Assembly (NCBI GenBank): GCA_018902385.1
Contig: JABSSW010000088.1
Location: forward strand, 1-29,592
DNA: 29,592 bases
Source of the DNA: Physcia stellaris
Lineage: Eukaryota; Ascomycota; Lecanoromycetes; Caliciales; Physciaceae
Reading direction: 5' to 3'
Below, piece after piece: positions 21,171 to 29,370 of this stretch. The notes beneath the pieces were generated by a model. It had not been told where the DNA came from. It saw nothing but the letters and a program-made list of their open reading frames with translations, and searched no databases. How positions within the stretch are numbered: position 1 is the first letter of the stretch; the number at the start of each line of letters is the position of its first letter. The position numbers and the translations under genes were made by a program.

Positions 21171-22080
21171 AATTTTATTGAATATACATGCGAAAAAACA
21201 TCAAAAAATACATCAAAAAATGCGCAATATGTCAAAAAACAAAAATTCATCATTATCGTTTTTACGAAAAATTGTCGAAATTGTCGATGTCAACGAAATC
21301 ATGAAAAAAAATTATTATCGATATGATCACAAAATTTTTATCAAACAAATGACACAAAAAAATTTACGATTCAATTATGATAATAATAAATCGTTACACA
21401 AAAATGACAATTTACGTTTCGATAAAATTCATCATGAAAACGAACGAAATGTGTAATTTGTTTTTCGACGACGTTTTTTTAAAATATGAATTATCGAAAA
21501 ACATAATTTCAAATCGTGAATTTTTGTTCACAAACAATTTTTGATTAACATTGTGTTATCACGCAAAAATTAAACGTAAATTTAATATCGTTTTTTATTT
21601 ACAAACGAATGATCAAACAAAAAAACAAAATCAAATTTTTGAACATTATTTGCGATGTTTTTGTAATCACAAACAAAACAATTGAATTTCGTTATTGTTA
21701 ATAATAATTTTCGTATACAATTGTGCGAAACATGCGTTTATTGAATTAATTTCGTTTGAAATTTTGTTCGAATACATTTCAAATTTCAATTTTAAATTCG
21801 ATTTTGTTCAACAAAACATTTCGACAACGAAACAAAAATTTCAAAATTTGTTCGATAAACGAAAAAAATTACAAAAAAATTTGAAACACAATAATGAAAC
21901 GCAAACAAAATGAATCAACAAAAAAACATTCGCGAAAACATACAATGTTGAAAACAAAATTATGTTGTCGATCAAAAATTTAAAACAAATGCAATCAAAA
22001 AAAAATTGTCGAACAAATATATCGAATTTTTTGAAATTGAAAACGTTGTCGACACGCAAATTTATCGTTTAAAATTGTTA
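21171..22080 (+). pseudogene. Element B integrase
   Basis: The zinc module ends in CAIC (Cys 21221, Cys 21230). The first catalytic Asp is intact (21320-21322, in IIIDMITKF). The second is Asn (21512-21514, in ISNREF) and the Glu in NDQTKKQN is Lys (21620-21622). FVYNCAKHAF at about 21710 closes the core. A C-terminal segment up to about 22130 contains IEFFEIENVVDTQIYRL and HSIFHVFLFE, matching the region before the chromodomain. The one surviving catalytic Asp is the one whose codon is preceded by C. Stops are largely TGA. Confidence 0.87.
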
Positions 22081-22164
22081 TTCAAATAACGCATTCATTC
22101 AATATTTCACGTGTTTTTATTCGAAAAATATTATATCAACGAATTCACAAAATCGTTTGCGAAA

Positions 22165-22335
22165 ATAATTTTGATAAACGATCACGAAAAATGAAAAATA
22201 AAAAAAAATTCGACGTGAAAAAAAAATGTTTCGATATTTAATTCGTTGAAAAAAATATTCATTATGTGATAATGAATGAATTAAAAAGAATTTGAATAAC
22301 GTCGACGAAACGTTGACGACGTTCAAACGAAAACG
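22165..22335 (+). pseudogene. Element B chromodomain remnant
   Basis: HEK-TGA-KIKK in the place of the chromodomain start, then frameshifts, then a frame with NLNNVDETLTTFKR (22290-22330), which fits the C-terminal helix. The middle strand is scrambled, so the call rests on position after the integrase and on both ends. Confidence 0.5.
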
Positions 22336-22769
22336 TGTTAAAATTCAATTGTCATTTTTTGTTTCGAAAAAAAAAACGATCGTTCAAACGAAATTTTGCG
22401 AAATCAAAATTGAAATTTTCAAAAAAAAACGACGATTTGTAACAACGAAAACGCAAAATGCGAATTTTTTTACAATAAATTGTTTCACAAATAATAAAGT
22501 CAATAAAGTTCATTTTTTTAATAATTGTATCGTTACATTGAATATGTACAAATGATTAATAAACATGTTGAAATTATCAATTAATTTTTTCATACGATGT
22601 TTTTTCAATTCGTCGTCGTTTTTGTGTTAAAAAAATCACAAACAAAAATTTGTGAATTACAATGAACATCGTTTTGAATTTTATTTTCGTTTTTATCGTA
22701 TCGATTTTTTCGATTGATTACGATTTGTTCGATTTGAATAAAAGTAATGTTCAAAAACGATTATCACGT
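22336..22769. other. Sequence between element B and the old minus-strand frame
   Basis: Plus-strand open frames continue to 22555 (basic tail, possibly the end of element B pol) and at 22662-22871. An LTR of B would be expected here; no copy of it is recognisable upstream. Confidence 0.35.
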
Positions 22770-22888
22770 TTATTCGACGTCATTTTCGTCGAAATTTATA
22801 ATTTCAACGTCAACAAAAATTTGATTTTCGTTTTTTTCATCATTCGAAAAATTCGCAAAACGTATAATTAAAAAATTTTCATTAACGC
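22770..22888 (-). pseudogene. Old minus-strand frame, C-terminal part (split by element C)
   Basis: Minus-strand frame ending in TAA at 22770-22772, about 39 codons from the element C insertion. Taking out element C and one copy of its target duplication, it continues in the same frame into the open minus strand of 29371-29592, giving about 115 codons with only two TGA. Acidic and Asn rich here; I recognise no family. It may belong to element D, which reads the same way. Confidence 0.35.
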
Positions 22889-22893
22889 GAAAC
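22889..22893. repeat. Target site duplication of element C, left copy (GAAAC)
   Basis: Five bases before the TGTAA start of the LTR. The right copy at 29366-29370 is AAAAC. The single mismatch is a G that follows C here but followed A (the LTR's last base) on the right, the context in which G is lost throughout this window. Confidence 0.8.
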
Positions 22894-23187
22894 TGTAAAA
22901 CATTCAGAATTCAAATCGACATAAAATATGATCGAATTTCGATAAAATCGAAATATGCATCATGACAACATGCAAAACAAACATCGAATTCGAAAAAATG
23001 TTGTTTGCATTTCTTTATACAACAACAAACAACAAATCGAATGATTTGCAATTGAAATTTTTTATTTTTTTATTCGTACATTTGTATATAGCGAGAAAAT
23101 AATGATTAGAATTTCTGATTTTTTAAAAATTAATTTAATTATCAATCAGAAACTATACATTTCTGATGTCATATTTCGTATTTTACA
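22894..23187 (+). repeat. Element C 5' LTR
   Basis: 294 bp, TGTAAAACATTC to CGTATTTTACA, with the same TGTAA/TTACA tips as element A. TATATA at 23085-23090 may be a promoter element. Against the 3' LTR I count 11 transitions, a 3-bp and a 2-bp indel and a slipped T run. Confidence 0.93.
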
Positions 23188-24250
23188 TTTTAATTTCTAT
23201 CATAATCATCAAATTAACATCATTCGTGTATACAGCACATCAAGTCAACAACATTTTTTTTTTTTTTTCACGAACATCAATGAATCGATTTTTGACTTTT
23301 CAGAATCAGACGTCATTTCGCAAAAATATCGAACATACATTCAACAACAAATTGTTCGATATGAAACATTACGCAATCAAATCATTTCATCAATCGTTCA
23401 AACTATTTTTTTCAAGAAAAAGTCATTTTATATCAAAGTAATGAACGACAAATCAAATTTATTCTCAAAAAACAATTTCAAAAAATGAACTCAATACGTT
23501 TGAGAAATGAAAAATCAATTCGACATGAATCAAGCGAACGAATACGTCGAAAATTCGAACAAAATCAAACTTTTTTTTGTCGTCATTTTTTTGAAGAAAA
23601 AATTTAATGTTCAATTGTTGTGAAATGTTAAAATCAAAAACAATTCAGATAAAAAGTATACATGAAAAAAATATGTTGATTTTCTCAAAAAAAACATTCA
23701 AAAAATCTTCATTAAAAAAGAAAACAATTTTCAAAAATATAGAAATTATAAACAACGAATCAATCAATCAATACGAAATTACGATGTTCATCGTATTGTT
23801 TTCGTTGCGAATTTACATTTTATCATGAAGTTTTCATTTGCAATAAAATTACAGAATTTCATCTTGAATTTCATTCAAAACAATCAGAACTTTCTTGCAA
23901 AACAAAATATCGAAAACAACAAAAATGAAATTCTGAAACGTTTCAAATGTCGAAAAAATAATGAACGCAAAAAGCAACGCAATTCAAACAAAAATAAATT
24001 TAAAAACGATTATAATAAGCGCAAAAAAAACGAAAAAATTTCGACGAAAAAAAAAACAATAATCAATTTCGATTCAACAAAAATCGAAAAAAAAAAAGCG
24101 ATAAAAAATTCAAATTTGATAATTTTAATCAAAAATTAATCAAATTCAAGAAATTATGACGTTGAATCAAGAACGAATTCAAAAATATTGTGAACAACAA
24201 TAAGTGCAAAAATTGCGATAAATCAAATTGTATTTTTAAAAATTGTAAAA
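23188..24250 (+). pseudogene. Element C gag
   Basis: A single frame runs through 23188-24139 with in-frame TGA at positions compatible with Trp. The gag domain is at about 23490-23950, containing NQANEYVENSNKIKL, a NYKQRINQSIRNYD stretch and FILNFIQNNQN, followed by a Lys/Asn-rich basic linker. In another frame, Cys 24205, Cys 24214, Cys 24229 and Cys 24244 give CX2CX4CX4C, the exact spacing of a CCHC zinc knuckle with Cys in the His position. This is the best-preserved coding part of C in dinucleotide terms. It would form the particle shell and bind RNA. Start codon uncertain; any ATG lies between the LTR end and about 23280. Confidence 0.7.
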
Positions 24251-24272
24251 ACAAAAAATCGAAAAAACATAC

Positions 24273-24818
24273 ATGAGAAATAATATTCGATTCGAAATCA
24301 AAAAAATAATCGATTTGATGATTTTCAATCAAATTGACACAACGAAAAATTCTATATTGAATGACGAAATTGATTTTAATTTTGACGAATCGTTTACAAT
24401 CGATATCGAAATCAAAAACGTCAAACGTCGTCGAAAAAAATTTCGCATGATTAAATGCAAAAAAACAATGATCAAAATAAACAAAAAATCAAACGAGAAA
24501 AACAAATTAAAATTCGAAACAATCATGAATTCAGAAACAAAAATCAATTTGATAAATAATATTTTTGTTAAACAATTCGAATTAAAATTATTCAACGTGT
24601 TTAATTGCGAAACAATGATTATCGACAATCATTTTTTCAAAATTTATGACGTTTATTTTGTGCAATTCGAAATGCAAAACGAAAACGATGTGAATCGTTT
24701 TTTCAATGATAATTTTTTAAAAACGAATTTGACATAAAACATGACGTTAAATTTGTCATGAATGCAATTATCAAACGCAAAAATAAATTGAAAAATCGAC
24801 AAAATCGAATCGTGATTA
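24273..24818 (+). pseudogene. Element C protease region
   Basis: The frame from 24273 contains METI-like sequence then MNSETKINLIN, with codons 24528-24536 reading Asn-Ser-Glu where aspartic proteases have Asp-Ser-Gly. Both changes are G to A after a purine. INLINNIFVKQFEL downstream is the usual segment after the active site. The protease would cleave Gag-Pol; the Asp to Asn change alone would inactivate it. The frame carries on into reverse transcriptase without a shift. Confidence 0.8.
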
Positions 24819-26520
24819 TTGATTGTAAAATCAATTTTTTTTATCGTAAATCGTATCGAAAAAATCGAATCAAAAAAATTAATCAACGTTGTCGTCGATG
24901 ACAAAAAACAAAATTTCGTTATATTCGTACGAATTTTTCATGACGAAAAAACGAACATGAATAACGTTCATATCGAACGACGAACACAAATTGATTCGAT
25001 TTTCGCGAAAATGAAAAATAAATCAAATATCAAAATCATCATTTTCGAAATTTTGAAAAAATTCGCTGATTTGACAAATGAAAACAAAACATACGAATTA
25101 TTTGATCATGAATCAAACGATCATGTTATTGATTTGAAATCAAACAAAAAATTTTTTTACGATTTCATTTATTCATTGTCAAAAAACGAATTCAAAATAT
25201 TACGAATTTATTTGAACAAACATTTCAAAAACGATTTCATCAAACTTTTCATTTTTTCAATCGAAACATCAATTTTGTTCGTCAAAAAAAAAAACGAAAT
25301 TTTGAAATTATGTGTGAATTACAAAAACTTGAATTTTTTGACGATTAAAAATAAATATTTTTTGTCGTTAATCGATGAAAGTTTAAATCGTTTGAACAAA
25401 ATTCGCATTTATACAAATTTTGATATGATAACAACATACAATAAATTACGTATCAAAAAAAATAATGAATGAAAAACGACGTTCAAAACACGATATGAAC
25501 ATTTTGAATATATCGTTTTGTTTTTCGATTTAATTAATGCATTCGCGACGTTTCAAAATTTCGTCAATAAAATTTTGATCGAGCGATTCGATTTCATTGT
25601 CATAATTTATTTGAATGATATAATCATATATTTCATGAACGAAAAACAACACATCGAAAACGTCAAATGAATGTTAAATCGTTTGCGAAAACACAAACTT
25701 TTCATCAATATGAAAAAATGTAAATTTTTCAAAAACAACATTGACTTTTTAAATTTCGTTGTATTTTCAAAGAAAATACAAATGCAAAAAAATAAAATCG
25801 ATGTTATACAAAAGTGATCGACATTCAAAAACGTGTCAAAAATTTTGAAATTTTTGAAATTATGCAATTTTTATAAACGATTCATCAAGCATTTTAATAA
25901 ATTGACATTATTTTTAATTTTAATGCTAAAAAAATCAACAAAATTTCATAAAAAAAAAATCAAATGAAAACGTGATTCGAACAAAAATCGAAACAAAAAT
26001 TACAACAAAAAACGATTGTCGAATGATTTTTTGATTTTCGAAATTTACGAAATTTTCAAACGTTTACGAAATGCATTTTTGAAAACATTTATTTTGCAAC
26101 ATTTCGATTCGATTAAATTCATACGTGTGAAAATCGACGTTTCGAACAAAACAATAAATGAAATTTTTTGTCAATTCGACGATCAAAATCATTGATATTC
26201 GATAATTTATTTTTTCAAAAAAATAATTTCAGCGAAATGTAATTATGAAATTCACGACAAAAAATTTTTGATCATAATTTTCGCATTCAAACAATGACGT
26301 CATTATTTCGAAAAAACGAAAAAACAAATATTCGTTTTGACGAATCATCGAAATTTCAATCGTTTCATGATCACAACGAAATTATCATTTCGACAAATAC
26401 GATAAACGCAAAAATTGTTTCGTTACAATTTCGTCATCGATTATCGTTTTGACAACAAAAATTTTGAAAACGATTTGTTTCGACGATTTGATCATATGAT
26501 CACAATTAAAAAAAAATTGA
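24819..26520 (+). pseudogene. Element C reverse transcriptase and RNase H
   Basis: Same frame as the protease. HVIDLKSNKKFFYDF (about 25120), ILFVKKKNEILKLCVNYKNLN, a YNKLRIKKNNE motif followed by TGA at a Trp position, KTRYEHFEY, and the polymerase motif YLND at 25608-25619 (first Asp lost, second kept). RNase H follows: VKIDVS near 26130 with the first Asp intact, HDKKFLIII with Lys for Glu (about 26250), and LTNHRNF with Asn for the third Asp (about 26340). Stops are TGA at Trp positions. One reading frame covers protease to the end of the RT, longer than in A or B, so indels are fewer. Confidence 0.9.
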
Positions 26521-26960
26521 AAACAATCGTCAAATTTTGACGCGTTTGTGACAATTTTTGCAATCGATTTCGAACGAATTTCAAATTTGCGTGAACGAAA
26601 TTAAAACAACGATGTTCGAATTCAATAATAAAAAAAACAAATTTGCGAATGATTTTTTTGATTTTCAAAAATGTGCATCAAACGTGATCATCGATGAATA
26701 AAAAATATTAATATTGAATAATGCAACGATTTTTCAATCGATCAACGAAATGTTTGCAAAAAAACATATTCACGAACATGATACAACATACGACGATAAA
26801 ATCATTGACAATTTCGTCGAATTAATACGTTCATTGTTAAATCAAAATTCATGCGCGATTCAAATGAAACAGAAATTAATTATTTTTGATATGTCACATT
26901 CGCATTGACAAAACGAGAAAAAAATATTGTGACACGACAATTGTTTATACGTTTCGTCAA
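26521..26960 (+). pseudogene. Element C linker between RNase H and integrase
   Basis: Frame 26714-26908 is open and contains no motif that I recognise. Position and length fit the connection domain. Confidence 0.5.
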
Positions 26961-27945
26961 GTTTGAAAAAAAATGTCATAAAAACGAATTATGACAATTT
27001 TCTCGTCGATCATTTCGAAATAAAACGTATTTTCGAACTGATACGAAAAAAAAAATTATTGATTTAATCAAAAGCGAAACAATCTCGAAAAAAACGTCGA
27101 ACACGATTCGAACATGCGAACACAAATAAAAAAATATTGCGAAACATGTGCAATTTGCAAAAAAAACAAAACATTTCGTCACAAATCATATGAAAAATTT
27201 TCGTTTTTTTTTATATCGAAATTCAAATGAATTGATTTTACAATGAATTTCGTAACAAATTTTTCAAAAAACAAAATATGAAATGAAACGACGTATAATG
27301 CAATATTCGTCGTGATAAATCGTTTGATCAAAATAACACATTATATTTTAATCACGAAAACAGTGATCGCAAAAAATTTCGTCGAAATTTTAATTCGAAA
27401 AATCATTAAATTTCATGATTTTTTCATCGTCAATAACAACAAACAAAAACTCGATTTTTATCGTTAAATATCATAACGCATTGTGTTATGTTTTGAAAAT
27501 AAAATTGAAATTATTCACGATTTATTATTCGCAAACAAATGATCAAACGAAACGACAAAACTCAATCATGAAACAATATTTCAAAATTTTTGTCAATTTC
27601 GAGCAAAACGATTGAATAAAATTATTGTCGATGATTGAATTTGTTTATAACAATAATAAGCATGCGTTCACGCAAATGTCATCGTTCGAAACGATGCAAA
27701 AATATACGTTCAAAATGTTTTTCGAAAATTTTGCAAATTTTAAAGTTAAATTTAAATTTGTTAAAAAGCATGTCGAAAAACTGATCGAACTGATGAAAAT
27801 ATTGAAAATCAATTTAGTTTACGTTCAAAAACAACAAATCAAATACAAAAATGTTAAAATCAAATTGATAAATTTCGACGTAAATAATTACGTCAACGTT
27901 AACGTCAAAAATATTCGTATCAAACGCAACAAAAAATTGAAATAA
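26961..27945 (+). pseudogene. Element C integrase
   Basis: Zinc module: YDNFLVDHFEIKRIFELI (about 26990-27045) holds the second His, and CAIC lies near 27148-27160. Core: first catalytic Asp is Asn in TMNFVTNF (27246-27248); the second is Asn in the ITTNKNSIF segment (27442-27444), after a frameshift near 27415; the Glu is Lys in NDQTKRQN (27550-27552). FVYNNNKHAF (about 27640) marks the core end, followed by the C-terminal segment to 27945. All three catalytic residues are gone, and each lost codon is preceded by A or G. Confidence 0.88.
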
Positions 27946-28340
27946 AAATTTTTCGAATCATTCAAAATATTGAATACAATAAAAAATCAAACATATCGCA
28001 TAAATATATTCAAACGTTGACGAATTCACAATGTTTTTCACGTTTCGTTGTTCGAAAAAATCATATTTAAAAAAAAAAAAAATTTCGTTAAAATTCACGT
28101 ATCAATCAAATGACATCGATATCGAAAAAAACGAAAAATTCATCAATGAAAAATATTGAATCGAAGTCATTTTAAACAACAAAATTTACAAAGAAAAAAA
28201 CAAATTTCGAACAAATTATATAATGAATCAGAACTTTATTATTTCGTTCAATGAAAAAATTACGAAAAACGCATTTGAAAATTCGTTTCAATGATCAAAC
28301 ATTTTAAAAATATGTTCAAAAATTTCATATGAAAAATTCG
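27946..28340 (+). pseudogene. Element C pol C-terminus, probable chromodomain
   Basis: HNVFHVSLFEK (about 28026-28060) is the conserved segment before chromodomains. From about 28112, IDIEKNEKFINEKY, TGA at a Trp position, IEVILNNKIYKEKNKF and TNYIMNQNFIISFNEKITKNAFEN fit the start, loop and C-terminal helix of a chromodomain. Divergent from that of element A. Moderate confidence because the aromatic residues are lost. Confidence 0.55.
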
Positions 28341-29070
28341 AAAAAAAACGATGTCAATAAATTTACGAATCGTCGACGCGTTCGACGTCAAATAAATGTA
28401 ATTTTCACGATAAAATCGTTGACAAAAAAATCAACATTTCACATTTGATTCGATGTTATTTATTGTTTAAAATTTACGACGCATGAAAAAGTTGAATCGT
28501 GTCAAAAACATTTTCAAAAATTGCTGTTCGATTTGATTGAACGTTGAATATGAATATGAAATATGATGTTGAATGCAACGATGAAAATTTCGAAATTTGA
28601 TATGTCAATTGCGATCGCGATTATTCGAATTTATTTCGTTTAACAACGTGCAATAACATATCGACTTTGATATACGAAAACAAAAAAATAAAATATGCAA
28701 AAAAAATTCGAATTCGATTTCGCTGTCAACAAATCAATTGTTAATCATCATATCGAAAATTGTGAATGTACGAAATCAAATCATCGATATTGAAAACAAC
28801 AAACAGTAAAATCATCAAATCATGTTTTTTTGAATCATTTCAAAAAATGTTTTTCAAATTTTTAACGCAAATTGATTGTGAATTGCGAAAAATATTCGAT
28901 GCGAAAATCACGATCACAATGATTTTTCAAATCAACGATTTTCGATGCGAAAATCACGACAACAATGATTTTTCAAATCATAAAATATACAAATTTAAAA
29001 ATTTTTGCTACAAAACAAATGAAAAAATTCTGATCATTTCAAGAAATTTCGATGTTAAAAAAAAAACGCA
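28341..29070 (+). other. Element C 3' region before the LTR
   Basis: Contains an open frame 28766-29101 that reads into the LTR. Within it a 45-bp unit is tandemly duplicated (about 28896-28985: the TTCGATGCGAAAATCACGA motif occurs twice, followed each time by CAATGATTTTTCAAATCA). No recognisable protein. A run of ten A followed by CGCA just before 29071 is the only candidate polypurine tract. Confidence 0.5.
28896..28985. repeat. Tandem duplication of about 45 bp in element C
   Basis: Two adjacent copies sharing TTCGATGCGAAAATCACGA and AACAATGATTTTTCAAATCA or its close variant, with small differences (ATCACA versus ACAACA). Seen directly. Confidence 0.75.
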
Positions 29071-29365
29071 TGTAAAACATTCAAAATTCAAATCGACATA
29101 AAATATGATCGAGTTTCGATAAAATCGAGATATGCATCATGACAACATGCAAGAAAACAAACATCGAATTCGAAAAAATGCTGTTTGCATTTTTTTACAA
29201 CAACAAACAACAAATCGAATGATTTGCAATTGAAATTTTTATTTTTTTTATTCGTACATTTGTATATAGCGAGAAAATAATGATTAGAATTTCTGATTTC
29301 TTAGAAATTAATCTAATTATCAATCAGAAACTATATATTTTTGATGTCACATTTCGTATTTTACA
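29071..29365 (+). repeat. Element C 3' LTR
   Basis: 295 bp, same tips as the 5' copy. It keeps more CpT/ApG than the 5' copy at several positions (GAGTTTCG, GAGATATG, GCTGTTTG, TTTCTTAGAAATT) and fewer at others, so the two copies mutated independently. Confidence 0.93.
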
Positions 29366-29370
29366 AAAAC
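29366..29370. repeat. Target site duplication of element C, right copy (AAAAC)
   Basis: Matches GAAAC at 22889-22893 except for the first base, which follows the final A of the LTR (ApG context). Confidence 0.75.

Larger units (their letters stand above)
17344..22560 (+). mobile_element. Element B: old Ty3/gypsy relic, no LTRs found
   Basis: Plus-strand gag, reverse transcriptase, RNase H, integrase and a broken chromodomain follow one another in chromovirus order. Boundaries are approximate: they enclose the recognisable coding parts. I looked for terminal repeats starting TGTAA and ending TTACA, as in A and C, and found no matching pair in 16380-18080 or 22340-22893. CpT/ApG is nearly absent, so B has been mutated far more than A. 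Confidence 0.8.
22894..29365 (+). mobile_element. Element C: full-length Ty3/gypsy retrotransposon, inactivated
   Basis: 6.47 kb: LTRs 22894-23187 and 29071-29365, gag, protease, reverse transcriptase, RNase H, integrase and a probable chromodomain. Damage is uneven. The LTRs and about the first kilobase after the 5' LTR keep CpT/ApG, while much of pol has little. It is inserted in an old minus-strand frame. All reading frames contain TGA stops or substituted catalytic residues. Confidence 0.93.
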
